From NCBI RefSeq assembly GCF_002288925.2, contig NW_022098001.1, forward strand, positions 4,488,163 to 4,552,162: a stretch of DNA of 64,000 nucleotides. The letters are read 5' to 3'. This stretch comes from Delphinapterus leucas (taxonomy: Eukaryota > Chordata > Mammalia > Artiodactyla > Monodontidae). Numbering within the stretch: position 1 is the stretch's first letter; the number at the start of each line of letters is the position of its first letter. The notes below the pieces were generated by a model. That model ran no database searches. It was not told where the DNA came from and saw only the letters and a program-made list of their open reading frames with translations. A program made the position numbers and the translations under genes. Shown piece after piece: positions 22,693-35,269 of this stretch.

Positions 22693-22730
22693 AGCCATCA
22701 AAAATGGCTTCATTAAGATCCTTAATGAAG
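22693..22730. promoter_or_regulatory. two overlapping perfect inverted repeats
   Basis: AGCCAT (22693-22698) pairs with ATGGCT (22704-22709) across 5 bp. CTTCATTAAG (22708-22717) pairs with CTTAATGAAG (22721-22730) across 3 bp. The second contains head-to-head ATTA/TAAT homeodomain cores. It may be a dimer binding site. Function is inferred only. Confidence 0.4.
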
Positions 22731-22899
22731 CACATGGGAGCCATTTATTGACTCCTCAACTATTAAGAGGGAACATTATTACTGCTTTAATAGTATTTCC
22801 ATTTTCATTTAGGAAATAACTAATCAAGGGATCAATGTACCAAAGACTTTATTTTCTTTCCCTTGGGTCACTGCAAGTACATTTTTTTAAATGCAAAAA

Positions 22900-23460
22900 A
22901 CGTAAGAGTGATTCCCCCCGGCACCATATCGCATGAACAATTTAAAGAAATAACAAGAAGGGTGAAAGGTCAACAGCTACCAATCTGAGCAGTTATAAAA
23001 CAAATGCAAACTCTGGGAGTGGAGAGTCTCCCTTTCTGGGAGAAGGAAGGGATCCCTTCCTCGGCACAGAAGCTTCCCCTCCAAGGTATGCAAAATGCCT
23101 GCACCCTGACCTGCTGTCAACCCGGGAAACATTTCTATTTCTCAGACTCACTTAGAATGCAAACTACTGTTTTCCTGGTAGTTCTCACAGCTCTGCTTCC
23201 TTTGAGGTACAGATGTGTAGCCACAGAACCCAATCAGATAACGCCTATTTACATATTTATAAAGTCTCCTGTAAAATCTCCTATCAATTGTTGCAGCTAT
23301 ATATAGGCCTTTCAAAGTATCTTGTGGGCCCAGCGCTCTACTGCACCGCTCCCTTCAGGAATCCTGATATATCGCATAATGTGATTTCAATGTAAATGGG
23401 GCCCATCACACAATCACACCACTTCACAAACCCTTTTCTGCTGGGGTAGCTTAAATCTAA
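22900..23460. promoter_or_regulatory. candidate conserved non-coding block
   Basis: No interspersed repeat is visible. The sequence is compositionally balanced and dense in developmental transcription-factor cores: SOX-like AACAAT (GCATGAACAATTTAAAG) and CAATTGTTG, POU-like ATGCAAA (twice), TTTACATATTTATAAAG, and ATCGCATAATGTGATTTCAAT. The mix resembles vertebrate conserved enhancers. Conservation itself cannot be seen in one sequence. A 100-aa open frame at 23004-23306 lacks any recognised domain. Confidence 0.35.
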
Positions 23461-23659
23461 ACACACTCAAGCAGCTTGCTGCACTGGAGCAAGATTTCTT
23501 CCACATTTAAAAAAAAATTTTTCAAAAAAAAAAAAATCCCAAACCCTAACACAACAATGCCAGGGAAAAAAAAATCTGAACGTTTTCTGCAGAAAGATGG
23601 GCTGTCTCCAAATCCTTGTGCCCTATCAGACAAATTAAAGTAAATCAAGCATGAAATGA

Positions 23660-24240
23660 AGCCGAAGAGCCCCGAGATAAGGCTCCTTTAAGTCGTTTAC
23701 AGATTAGGATAGAGAGAGGTGCATCTGGTCTCTGGTAGCGAAGGAGGCCAGTTTCTCAGCTCACAATAGCAGCCTGTGTGTAGGATTACCTTACCTTGTC
23801 ACCGACAAGGGAGGAGGTGCCTGCAAAATGTCTCTAACTTCCTAATGTCCCTGGGTAAGTTCTCTTATTAAAGTATTAACTGTTACAATGAGAGAAATAC
23901 ATTTTGATAAAACCAAACCAAAAAAAAAAAAACCCAACTCCCACAGACTGATTTATGAACTGGTCCGGAGCTGATAAACTGAGGGGGGGTGGGCGTCGAC
24001 TACCAGCAGATGAGCCTCTTCTCTTATCAGTCAGGATTCTGCTGCTAGAGACAGAAGCTGATAAGTTTCCAACAGGAATCAGTGACGCGGCCAGGAAACT
24101 GTGCGTTACTGGTCAGACTGGTGCTCTAGCAGCTGCCAAAAGGACCTCTCGTGTTATCAGATGTGATGTTGCTGCTGTAAACAGTGAAGTATTCTCCTAG
24201 AGAAACTGGATGCTCCCTCAAAATGCTATGTGATTAATTG
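23660..24240. promoter_or_regulatory. GATA-motif cluster within an imperfect inverted repeat
   Basis: WGATAA-type sites at 23675 (AGATAA), 23972 (TGATAA), 24024 (TTATCA), 24059 (TGATAAG) and 24154 (TTATCA). CTTATCAG (24023-24030) and CTGATAAG (24058-24065) form a perfect inverted pair. GCTGCTAGAG (24041-24050) pairs with CTCTAGCAGC (24124-24133), and AGTTTCC (24064-24070) with GGAAACT (24094-24100). The last two pairs are nested and share a centre near 24082-24087. A GATA-factor-bound enhancer is the simplest reading. An 81-aa frame at 23955-24200 has no known domain. Confidence 0.4.
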
Positions 24241-24775
24241 TTAAACTATAGTATGAAGTGCTGTAAGACTTTCTTGGGAGCATCTGGAATCCTACAGCTT
24301 CTCAGTTGAAGACCTTTTCGTTCCTTGGCACTCCGAGCAGCCTGGAAACTCCCCCCTCTTTCCTTCCTTGACAAAGAACGTTTTCTTCTCCAATAAATTT
24401 TATTTATACCTTGTTTCAATCTAAGGAAATCCTTAATTTTCCACCACCACAAAGAGTCTGCAATCAACCCAACCTACTCTCAGTTTCAATTACTCTCAGG
24501 AATACATTCTAATTCAGTTTTATGATTAGACAGAGTGGTGGTGATGGGAGGGGGTGGGCAGGGTTACTGTTTTCTCCTCTTAATCAGAAGTCAACCGATT
24601 GAACCTGGAACCAAACAAGGCGTTCATGTTGCTGGCCGGACCATCTCAGTGCTCTGTGGTCAAACCAACTGAGCATGAAATGGAGTACAGTTGTTTTAGG
24701 CCATGACGTATTTTAGTATTTTACTCCCTACTCCAGTAGAAGCTATTTTATTGTGCCGAATGGTACATAACATTT
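24241..24775. other. unassigned
   Basis: A pyrimidine-rich stretch near 24350-24430 and a G-rich GGTGGTGATGGGAGGGGGTGGG at about 24537-24560. No gene or repeat recognised. Confidence 0.4.
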
Positions 24776-24779
24776 TATT

Positions 24780-24955
24780 GCACTTTACAGTTTACATCGT
24801 GCTGTCACTTTTCATATTTGAACTTCACATGTACCACTTTGAGATAGGCAATATTACCACAAAATTATGATGAATAAATTGAGGTTCAACTAGATTAAAT
24901 GGGTTGGTTAGATGCAAAGTCTGAACTTGTAACCAATCCCCATATTCCTTCTCAA
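24780..24955 (-). mobile_element. MIR-family SINE fragment
   Basis: CACTTTACAGTTTACATCGTGCT, TTTGAGATAGGCAATATTACC, AATTGAGGTTCAACTAGAT and GATGCAAAGTCTGAACTTGTAA follow the antisense order of a MIR-related element. Diverged. Confidence 0.5.
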
Positions 24956-26814
24956 TATGTGATACTGCCGAACTAATGACCTCATCTTTGGATCTAAGGA
25001 CTCAAGAGGCAGTTCTCAGGTGGTTTGATGATAGACAGGTATTCACCCCCAGTCTGGGATCACTTGTAGTCAATGATTTGTGTGGACTGGAGCATTCCAG
25101 AGACACAAGATATATTTTAAAATGTGAATATGTGGTAAATGCTAATTCAGGTAGATTATGATTTTCTCTTAGGTAACTCTATTCAGGAGCTCTTAGGTTA
25201 AAAGGTATAAAATCATCTTATTAATACTACTAATAATAAAATATTTGTTTGAATGAAGTTTAAACTTGGCCTTGGTCTGACATACATGGATTCCCTCTGC
25301 TCTCATCTCTCACCTTTTCCAAAATTGTCTCTTATTAATATACCTCTTAAAGGAATCTGCTTCAACCATACTGATTTATGTGTTTTTATATTTTCTTTAC
25401 TATCTATGTTGAAATATTTATGTAAAAATAATTCAATGAACCTTTTACTGATAATGTCTCTTATAAGTAATAAAATATAATGTATGCAACTTTATTTAAT
25501 GATATTTCTCAAAGTTCCAGACAACAGAACAAAATAGTCCCAAGGCAAGAAATCTTTGAGAGAGGTTCAGGAGCTGGAAAGGAAAATGTTTAAAATATAA
25601 AGCAGTTTTCTTTTTTAATATTACATTTAATTTTTCTTAGAAATCTGAATTAGAAGTTTCTACCTCATCATGGAGAAAATTTAGAATCAAATGTTATAAA
25701 ATACTTGGAAAATAAATCCTAATAATAAGCTCTGTGTGTCTATGTGAATACAGGTGAAAACCTGATGAAAGCTGCATGTTCAAAACACTTATGAATATGT
25801 CTGTAATTATTTTCAGTGGAGTAGGTTGAGGATAATCCTTCTCTCGGCACAGAATTGATATATTTACAAATCTGTGACCAAATGATGATATCTAACAAGT
25901 GCTCTGCTTGCTGCTCCAAAATAATAAACTATCTTAAATTATGCCAAAAAAGATAAGAGACATGCTTTATTTCCCCATTTATTAGTACTGTGAGGAGGTG
26001 ACATTTATTCACGATATTTACAGTGCTTCTTTACACTTGACTTTGGGGAAGGCACTTTTTTTTTGCTTCTTCACTGTGTGTGATTTGGAAACAGATTTAT
26101 TCATGTTTTTAAAAATATCATACAGTTAAAGAAGGAGTTACAATACGTTCTTCCTCGGTAAAATATTTCTGTCAAACACAGGGCAAAATATTCTTCATAT
26201 ATTTTATGTCATATTTTACTATTATTGGAATTTGAAACTTTAAAATTTCCTTATACAATGGACATAAAATAGATTTATGGTATCACATTGTATTGCCTTT
26301 TGTATATAAGTTGGCTATATATATATATGTCATATATATATGTCATTGATTACCACTGATTAATCATTAGTTCAGCTCTACCAATTTTCTGAAAGAAGTA
26401 GTAAGAAGATCTGAGGTGTAACACACACTGGAATCTTTCTTAATTATAGGGTTTTTAGTGAAACAAGGTAGCATTTGATTAATTCAAGAAACAGCAAAAG
26501 CCAAATATATTTTGATCTTACTGACTTCACTGGAATCTGATTAGAAAAGTATGTTTAGACATCATTTAATATGCATTTGTTGTTTGGGGCTATTTTGCTC
26601 CATAAGTTAAAGATCTCCTAAAGCAAACATGATTTTGAGTTTCTATCTATATGGTGAATGAATGTAGAAATAAACTAAATGGCCATACATTCCAGTGTGT
26701 ATTAGCTGTCTATGTGTTTCACCAGACCCAAATCAATCTGACTGAAAATTACAGTTCTTAAACATTCTGTTGTTGATATTTTTTCATACTGACAAAGTGC
26801 TGCTATGAGTAGTA
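24956..26814. other. unassigned
   Basis: AT-rich. (TA)n runs around 26315-26340 with CATATATATATG symmetry. Weak L2-like pyrimidine-rich text at 25255-25345. No gene. Confidence 0.45.
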
Positions 26815-27060
26815 GCAGTGGTAGTAGTTACCAGTTACAGAGGACCTACTGGGTATGCACTGAATGAGATTTGTTTCTTCTTAAATATATTACCTCTTTT
26901 AATTCTCACTGCAGTCAACTTTACAGAGTAAATACAATTGCTTTTTATTTTGCAGCTCAAAAACCTAAGGCTCAGAAACCTCAGATAATGGTCAAGAATC
27001 AGGATCCACACCCTCCAGGTCTGTGGGATTCCAGGCCCACGCTGTGTCTGGCTGTCTAGC
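26815..27060 (-). mobile_element. MIR SINE
   Basis: GAGGACCTACTGGGTATGCAC, TTAATTCTCACTGCAGTCAACT, TATTTTGCAGCTCAAAAACC and GTCTGTGGGATTCCAGGCCC follow antisense MIR. A 123-aa minus-strand frame covering this element has no domain and is rejected. Confidence 0.7.
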
Positions 27061-29279
27061 ATTACTTCATACATACAAATTAGACCAACATTTTTACATA
27101 TAGTCAACAATGTTGGTTTTAAAGCCACCATTGGTAATAATTTATTATTATAGATACTTTTTTTTCTTTTTGAAAATTTTAAAATTAATTCCCCATAAGA
27201 AAACACTAGTATTCTTATAATAATTTATGAGAAATATAATTAGATACTATATATTTGTTCTTTTTAAATTCTTCCCTTCCTTAGGAACCCAAGTAAATAT
27301 AATAAAGGTAAGAATTCAATAAGGTGTGTGAAAGTAAGGACTAGAAAGATCTATTCCTAGCTAGAAATCATTATAAGATGGTGCTAGAACAAGGTTGCCA
27401 TATACCAGTTCATGTGCTAAATCCATGATCCTAAAGCCATCACTAACTTTGCATTGTCACAACATCCCTATTTCTACATGTTATATCACATCTGCTTAAC
27501 TTAACGGTGTTTTGACTCAGGCCAGGAACTGAAAACATATCATAAAAGTCAAATTAAAAAGCACTCTGGCCCTGCTTTGGTTAATCATATCCGATTTAAG
27601 AAGGCCCTTGAAGTTCCGATGCCATCACTTCTGTGATTTCTCTTTGAAGAGTTTCTTAAATTTAGGAAACGTAATTTTTCTACACATCACTAGGAAATTG
27701 CAAATTACATGAGGGAAATGGAGCCAAAGTTTGTCACACTTGTTAACAGTGATGGCAGTATCTGTCTGTCTCCGAACGTCTTCCATTTCTCCCCTGCTCT
27801 CGCTACTGCTTATCAACTCTCCGTCAACCATATTCACTGAGCAATCTTGTGTTCCCCTAGACTAAATAAAGACGAGATGATAATATCCTCTTCTGTCTTC
27901 CTGTATGCAATTAAGAGGGATGAAATGGGCAGTGCTCTTGGCAGGAACTCTCAGGGAGTTGTGGAAGAAAAATGTTTAAGAACCACTCCCTTGGATTTAA
28001 TCCTAGGGGAGTTATCTCTAAGAAAGCCCTGCTGGTTATTTCTTGAGAATCCACAGAATACGAACGTTTTTTAAAATAACGGCAGCTCTAATCAACTGTC
28101 TGCAGGGGAATGTTATTCATAAAATCACAGGGTCCAAATGGTGCCACAAAACAGGATGAATACCCAACAGAGACTGCAATAACTGCTAAGCTTCAAAATC
28201 CATCTGCTGTGAACCAAGGAGTTAGGTTAACCACTGAAACTCTTAAAATCCATTGTTTTCTAGGTCATCATCAATGCAGGTTCTAATAAGAACACGTTTC
28301 CCTCCTCTACTACATACCTCTTCTACTCAAATAAATGAGGCACTATAAAACGCAGATAAATAATACCTTCCTTAAAGAGTGCTTGTCACTATTCAGTGGA
28401 ACTGTGTGCTAATAAACATTAATTTTTATTATTTCTGCTCTACAAATAAATTTGAGAATGTTTAGTTTTCATGGCACTCTCCTGTTAATTCATTAAGAAT
28501 ATTATCACATAACCCTGCTCAGTTCTCTAAGTATGGCTCACTGATATTTTGGACCCAGTTCCCAGTGTGAAGAGCCAGTCTTTTTTCCTATCTTTTATCT
28601 GTTTCATTCCCATGACCTTTATCTTGTTTTTTTCCATAGACTATTTTCACAAAATATCAAAATTGTTTAGAAATTTTTTTCTTATCTACAAAGTTATTAA
28701 CAATTTTTTTACTGCTCACCATCATATGATCTGTAAACTAAATGTTCTCAAATCTATGATCTAGGTCATGATAAAGGTGCTCCATTCAGCTATTTCTGGA
28801 TCATTTTAATATCAACATTCCTTCTTGCTTAATATAAAAGCCCTCCTCTACTCTCTTCTAGTTGCTTCCTTTGAGTATGGTTTCTATTGAGTTTAAGAAG
28901 ATAATTTATTCTCAGGGAGCCCATCAGAATACCAAAAGTTATCTGACACCACCACTCACACACCTTGCACCAATAGTTATGATTGAAATAATTAGTAAAA
29001 CTGATAACTTTATTTGTATGTTATTCATTCCCTGGACTATCACCTTTGAGATGTGCCCATGAGATACAAGATGCTGATGATGTTGGGCTCTCTTTTTATT
29101 ACAAAAGAGATTTGGCTTAATGTGCCTCTATGCCAGTCTAATTCCATCTTCATCAAAGGAAACATAACTGGTCTTATAAATGACACCAACCTGCTAGCAT
29201 GCCAATCTATAGGGCCCCTATGGATGATGACTGATTATCAACCATGGAGTATGAATCCACAGACAACTGTGCACTCAAC
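27061..29279. other. unassigned; 28.7-29.28 kb may be more CR1/L3
   Basis: No gene recognised. TGATCTAGGTCATGATAAAGGTG at 28758-28780 resembles an antisense CR1/L3 block and the element at 29280 may extend this far, but the intervening text does not match clearly. TTTAAGAACCACTCCC at 27977-27992 resembles a hAT terminal repeat with no partner found. Confidence 0.35.
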
Positions 29280-29640
29280 TAACCAAAGTAAGGTCTAGAC
29301 CGTATCTACCTTGCTTGTTGATGAGAATGTCATGTGGAGAGGAATCAAAAGCGTTTCTGAAGTCCGGATAGATTACATCTATTACTTTGCCCTTATCTAC
29401 ATGGCCTGTCACTCTATCATAGAAGGAAATTAAATTGGCCTGGCACAATTTGCTCTTCACAAAACCGTGTTGGTTGCTACCCACTAACTTTTGCTCTTCT
29501 AGATGATTGTAAATTGATTGCTTGATGATTTGCTCTAGTATCTGCCTTGGTATCAAAGTTAAGCTGACTGGTCTATAATTACCAGGATCATTTTTTTTTT
29601 CTCCTTTTCTTCTTTAAGGATGGTCACTACTTTTTCCTGC
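29280..29640 (-). pseudogene. CR1/L3-type LINE reverse-transcriptase remnant
   Basis: Read on the minus strand, an open frame of at least about 105 codons (from near 29600 down to 29275) carries reverse-transcriptase motifs in the proper order: NYRPVSLT, then GSNQHGF, the LISFYDRVT helix, and DFRNAFD followed by PHDIL (motif A, first catalytic aspartate kept). This is the pattern of CR1/L3-clade LINEs. The upstream A-run near 29590-29600 breaks the frame. YADD-containing motif C is absent, so the fragment cannot be active. Such LINEs died out in mammals long ago, so an uninterrupted frame is unusual. Confidence 0.75.
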
Positions 29641-30985
29641 ACGTCTTATGTTCTCCCACATATTCACTAGTAATGTTTCAGTTTCAAGCCTTCTATATCT
29701 TTAGCATATATATCTTCAATTCTTACATTTTGATTGTCTATTTATTTAAAATTTATATTCTTCTCTAATCTAGTCTTATGCTTCCAAAATGGGTATAATT
29801 AACTCTATAATATTATAAATTGAACCTTTTTTGAGTAATGCAAGTACTACCTAAAGTAAGCTTGTTGTTAAAAAAGATTTTCTAAATCATCATTCTCTCT
29901 TCCCTGATATATCATTTACTATCTTTTGGGGAGCCACCTTACTTTAAAGTTGAACATTTAATTTGCATGTACTTTTACAGTCCATATCTATTTTTATCTA
30001 AGTGTTTATTTTATGTCGTCTTTTCCATTCTTAATGTAAGTAAAAATGTATATTTACTTTATACATAATAAATGTTGATGCATAATGGCATAAATTTTAA
30101 AAGTAACAGAAATATATATGCTTCTTTTGTATAAAAACAGTGTTCTTAATTTTACCTATTTAACATGGGTGAAAATGCCAAAAGGATATAGGAGAAAGGT
30201 CTTTTATAACATAGTTTATGCTGATAAAATGAAAAATTATAAACTGAAGAGAAGTCAATTAAAATATGCATTGCTAATAAAGTTATTACTCAAAAAAGAA
30301 GATGGTGGCTAGAATTAAAGTTAAGAAATAGCAAATATAAAAATAGCTATATGATCGTTCTTTCCTAAAAGGGAAACACTGAAAGTCAATAGAATTGGTG
30401 GCAAAATTCAGATTAGTGTCAGTCTATATAAAATTAAATGCAGAGTACATCTTGTTCATTCTCACTAAGTAAAACAGTAGTTTGTAACCAGTAGAATAAA
30501 AGATTAGACTGTAGGAAATACATTACATTTAAAACAAGATCAGTTAGAAGAGTTAAAGCAATCAAAAACTTTTCATAGCAAAAAAATTGTGACGCTGCAT
30601 CTCACAACATCTAAAAGTCTCGGGAAATAAGCAGAACCCACAGAAATGTATACAACTAGACTCTACATATTTCAAGGACACAGGAAAGATGGACTCAAGA
30701 TGAATGCATGTATATGATTACTAATATTTAGTTATATGAATCAATTTTTAAGTATAATAGTGTGCTAAGTGATTTGATTTCTTTAACTCTTGCCTCCACA
30801 CTGTGTATCTTTTTACCCACTTTTTTACAAAGACCACTATTTAGATTATATACTAATAAAAGATTTTTTTTTAAACAAAGCATATATAAACCGTCTTATT
30901 GCCGAAAATTTACAGGTCAATTATCAATGCTTGGTGATAAGTAAATTCATATTGTTTGAACTCCACAACCAAATAATTGCCCTTA
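29641..30985. other. unassigned
   Basis: AT-rich. Degraded CR1/L3 sequence may continue to about 29700. No gene or other repeat seen. Confidence 0.4.
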
Positions 30986-31193
30986 GGGCTTCCCTGGTGG
31001 CGCAGTGGTTGAGAGTCCGCCTGCCGATGCAGGGGATACGGGTTCGTGCCCCGGTCCGGGAAGATCCCACATGCCGCGGAGCGGCTGGGCCTGTGACCCA
31101 TGGCCGCTGAGTCTGCGCGTCCGGAGCCTGTGCTCCGCAATGGGAGAGGCCACAGCAGTGAGAGGCCCGCGTACCGCAAAAAAAAAAAAAAAA
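30986..31193 (+). mobile_element. CHR-2-type tRNA-derived SINE
   Basis: GGGCTTCCCTGGTGGCGCAG through CCCGCGTACCGC and a poly(A) tail. TSD AATTGCCCTTA at 30975-30985 and 31194-31204. The head and body are close to the family consensus, with box-B-like GGGTTCGTGCC intact, so this is one of the youngest insertions here. Open frames of 74-106 aa on both strands are shadows. Confidence 0.96.
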
Positions 31194-31204
31194 AATTGCC
31201 CTTA

Positions 31205-33289
31205 CCAGAACAACTTTGGAAGGAAATAAGAAAATTCTAAGGGCTGGACACTACAAGTCAAAACTGTTACGGTGACAATTGTCCTTACAAGTCCAGACTT
31301 GATCATCTGTATCAATGAATCACTTTCTCTTAAATTTCTATAAATTTTTTTTTTTGGAAACAACCATTCTAGAAGTAAATAGCTGCTTAACAAATTTTGA
31401 TTAAATTTTTAATTTTTATTTATTTCAATTTCAGCAGCCTTCATAGTTTTAAAAAAGTACTACCTACCTCTATACTTATCTTAGCTTTTGTTTGTATCAG
31501 AATTCTCTAAATTAGAATTCTAATGAATATTTTAACTGAAGCACACTCAGGAAATATTTTTTTATTTATGCAAACACTTCAGTGGAATTTTGTAAGACAA
31601 ATTATTTTTTTAAAAACCCATAGATTTATGGTTAGACAGAATGTTTTTGTGATTATAAAATTTTCTCCAATACTATAAAACTAAATATAAGTTAGCTAAT
31701 AAACCATGTATTATCACTTCCTAAAACCTAAACTTCTGTCTCTTTCTTTTTATTATACCCAGGGAAAATTCAGTATAGTTGTTCAATTTCAATAGCTGTC
31801 AAAATGTTTCGCCCATCAGAAATGTTATTGTTCTTGGAAAAAAACTATAAAATACATACGATATGGATTCAGGCCAGAAATGACACCTCATTTAGTTGTA
31901 AATATAAAAATGTCATGCACTCACTTTATTTAGAAATACTCCTTAAGTGTTTGGTTTATACTGACATTCAGCCAATCTGTGTTTATTCTCAAATTTGAGC
32001 AGGATACTTCCTTATCTTATGTTTAAAAAAACTATTCTATCAATAATTTCTAAAGACATGTTCTTCTCATGAAGATATTTAGCATACTATTTTGCAGGCT
32101 AAATAATATGCAACCTAGTCCATAAAGGGTGATATAAGGGAGAAATCATTAGGTTATCAAAATCATAAACTCACAATATAATAAACGTTTTTGAATATTT
32201 CACCAATAATGTACAGAAAACAGTTTATGAAAATTAAAGTTTGGAATTGAAGAGTCTTAGACAAATCATTAAATTTATTCTTCTCTGCAGTAATGGAAAG
32301 AATAGCAGTTTCACCAAAATACAAAACAAAATGTATCCAAGATTATTTGGTGCCTTGGAATTGCACATAATTATATTGCTTTTAACCTGACTTATAACAT
32401 TTCCATGTAGCAATTGCCTCACGATCACTCTAAGAAGCCTTGACTTTACTGGTACAATTGCAACCGTACATTTCTAATCACCCCCTAGGGCAAACTTCCC
32501 TCCATCCCCACCCAACTAAAAGCTCTTGTTGCTCTTTCAACTGCTATTTGTGAAACTCCTGGAACCCTTATGAACCAATTAATTTTGGCTAGAAATATGA
32601 CAACAGACACAGGGTGGGAGGGGTTCAAAATAAGTATTACAGAATAAAGTTTAGGCATTTAGAATATGTGGGATATGAAAAAGAGAAAGAAGAAAGAAGT
32701 GTGAAAAGCAAGGACGGATATAGAATCTGAACTTGGAATCTGCTAGTCTTCCATTAAACCCTTAGAATCCCCCCTTTAGCTTTCAGATATATTTTACTCC
32801 AATTTATGACAATCAGTGCCTCAAATTCCACCAGTTATGGGTTCACTTTGGTTTACAAGCATCCTCTTTATAAAAGTAAATAAAGTCTTGGAGTATGACT
32901 CTCAGTCATCCCCACCTTTCCCATTTTTTCTTCCTAGTATCCAGTAGAGATCCCTTATGCTGAAGTCACATTCTCTGAATTGTGGTAGGAAGGAAATTGT
33001 GTAGCGGCCAGGTCTTGGGGGCAGGAGCAAAGAAGGAATACAAGTAGAGAACACCTACAGGGAGGGGTGGGAAGGACAGAAGAGGAGACAGACATGCCAA
33101 AGCAAACTATGCCGATTTAAACATTTTCCTGGAATTTGCTATGAGCCCAGAAATAGAGAAGAATCTCTCTTCCTACACTTTCTATTCCACACTTCCAATC
33201 TTATTACTGACTGCATGGCCCAATGCCCGCAAGGATCCAGAAATTGAGTTGCGCTCTTATCATAATTCCGCTATCCTCCCTATGAGTTC
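31205..33289. other. unassigned
   Basis: AT-rich, without a recognisable repeat longer than about 60 bp. GGTGGGAGGGG and similar G-rich text occurs near 32610 and 33060. No gene. Confidence 0.45.
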
Positions 33290-33545
33290 ATTAGATAATA
33301 ATGGACTGGCCTCAAAGGCTTCCATCACTTGCAGGTCAAGTCTAAATCTGTTTGCATAGCATGCAAGGCACATATTAATTCCCCTGTCCATCTGACCTCT
33401 CCAGCTGCACTGCCAGCCCTCCCAATCCAACAGGACTGAACTGTTTAGAGGCTTTCAGAAGTACCCTTCTTTCTCTTAGCATCATACCTTTGCATATACT
33501 CTTCCCTCCACATCTCCCTTCTGCTCACTCTTCCTTCTCTTCCTA
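33290..33545 (+). mobile_element. L2 LINE fragment
   Basis: CATCTGACCTCTCCAGCTGCACTGCC, a pyrimidine-rich middle, CATACCTTTGCATATACTCTTCCCTCC and TCACTCTTCCTTCTCTTCC follow sense L2 sequence. Confidence 0.55.
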
Positions 33546-34509
33546 TTGGTTGACTGGTGCTAGGAGCAGACGCTTGGTACATCAAAATGAAAAGACAGGA
33601 ACTTCAAGTTCGAAGTAGAGGAGCGGCAGCTATGTAAATATACTACCAAATATTAAATGGCTAAATTGGAAATTGTACAAAGTGCACTGGGGCATAAGAT
33701 GTTCCCAGTTCTTCTCCAGAAAATCTTTTCTGCTTTTCTTAGAGGAAAATGGAGCTCCTGGCACCACGCTGGCCAGCAGGTGGTCAATAAACACGCCTGA
33801 TGAGGAATGTAATAAAAAAAGAATCAAGTGAAGTTTCCACAAAAACTCTCTTTGTATATAAACAACTTCATTATCACGGACCAGTCTTAAGGTAGAGACT
33901 GTATACATATTATGCTTAAATATGTAGGTAGAAAAAGAACATATAAAATTATTCTTTTATTTACATAATTTACCTTCAAATTGAAACTTTTTGTTGTTAT
34001 TTCAATATTCTAATGTACAGTAGTGAAATAGGGACTCAGAATTTACACTCAATTTCCTAGCCATGGCTCCACTCCAGCAAAACTCTTCTTCATGACTGCC
34101 CTATCTACTCCTAAGCTTCTGCTTTTATAATCTTTCTTCCTTCCTTCCCTCAAGCTACCTAAAAGAAATACAAAGTGTTGTGTAATTCTGAAGTAAAAAG
34201 ATTAATGTTTGGTCCATGTTTATTTTTTTTCAGTGTGAACACAGTATGGACAGGAAGCCAGTCCAACTTAAACTTCGCTATGCCTTGATAATATTGGCAG
34301 AACATTTCAATTTTTTTCAGCACCACATGTCTGAAACAATAGCTAGATGACAGCAAATTTTTATTTAGCCTTTTGTTTAATTATTTTATTTTTATCCAAA
34401 AAATCCCTTTGCTAACTGCTGACATCATACTTTATCATACATTATGTTACTCAAGATTAAGTTTGGAATTAAAATGCTTTAAGAAGCATTTCAAGTGAAG
34501 TGGGATCTT
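33546..34509. other. unassigned
   Basis: No gene or repeat that I recognise. The 92-aa minus-strand frame at 33630-33908 has no known domain. Confidence 0.45.
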
Positions 34510-34985
34510 CTAATATAGTGCTCAGCCAACAGATATCACCAGAGTCAAGAGATCAAGTTCAACATCACCAGTAATAAGATGTATCAACAGTGTGAGTTGC
34601 CTGACATGATGCATGGAGAAAGGCACACCATCATTTTTCTGAGATGCTTGCCAAAAATGCATCTCTATCTAATCATGAGAAAATATTAGACAAACCCAAA
34701 TTTAGAGACATTCTACAAGATAACTAAGCATTACTCTTCGAAAGTGTCATGAAAAACAAAGAAAGATGAGGAACTGACACAGATTGGAGTAAGGAGCTAT
34801 GAAATCTAAATGCAATGTGGAATTGTGGAGCAGACCTTGGAAGAGCAAAAGGGTATAAGTGTTTTAAAAAAATCTATGAAGTCTTAATAAAGTCTGTAGT
34901 TTATTTAATAGCACTGCATCAGTGTTAATTCTTTGCTTTTGATAATCCTAATATGGTTATATAAGACAGTAACATTAGAATATAT
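34510..34985 (+). mobile_element. ancient interspersed repeat, LINE-like
   Basis: AAAATATTAGACAAACCCAAATT, GACATTCTACAAGATAACTAAGC, AAAGTGTCATGAAAAACAAAG, GAGGAACTGACACAGATTGGAG and TTTTGATAATCCTAATATGG are, in order, blocks of a repeat common in mammalian genomes. I recall the text but not its family name, so only the repeat status is claimed. Confidence 0.55.
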
Positions 34986-35269
34986 TTAAAAATTAGGAAG
35001 CATATCAAATAAAGTGGTGGAAGATCCATGAAAAAGCGGTATCCTCTGCTTTCTAATATGTTTGTTTTTTCCTTTATCCACTGAACAAGTGACTCCTGAG
35101 CCAGGTACAATGCTTTCTGCTGACAATATACAAATTAATGAGGTGTAATTACTGCCCACAAGGAGAAGAAGATGAGGGGTACACAAACAGATGACGAAAA
35201 AGTAAACAAGATGTTCAAGGCTATGATAGATCCAAGGGTAGTGGGAACTAGTGATGGGTGAGGGCAGGT

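Noticed and set aside
23955..24200. 81-aa plus-strand frame over the GATA cluster
   Set aside because: No domain, no flanking splice signals that stand out. The inverted repeats and motif spacing fit regulatory DNA better.
26835..27206. 123-aa minus-strand frame
   Set aside because: Overlaps an antisense MIR and has no recognisable domain.
29053..29298. INDTNL as a possible CR1 reverse-transcriptase FADD motif on the plus strand
   Set aside because: Six residues, wrong strand relative to the clear CR1/L3 remnant, and no supporting motifs.
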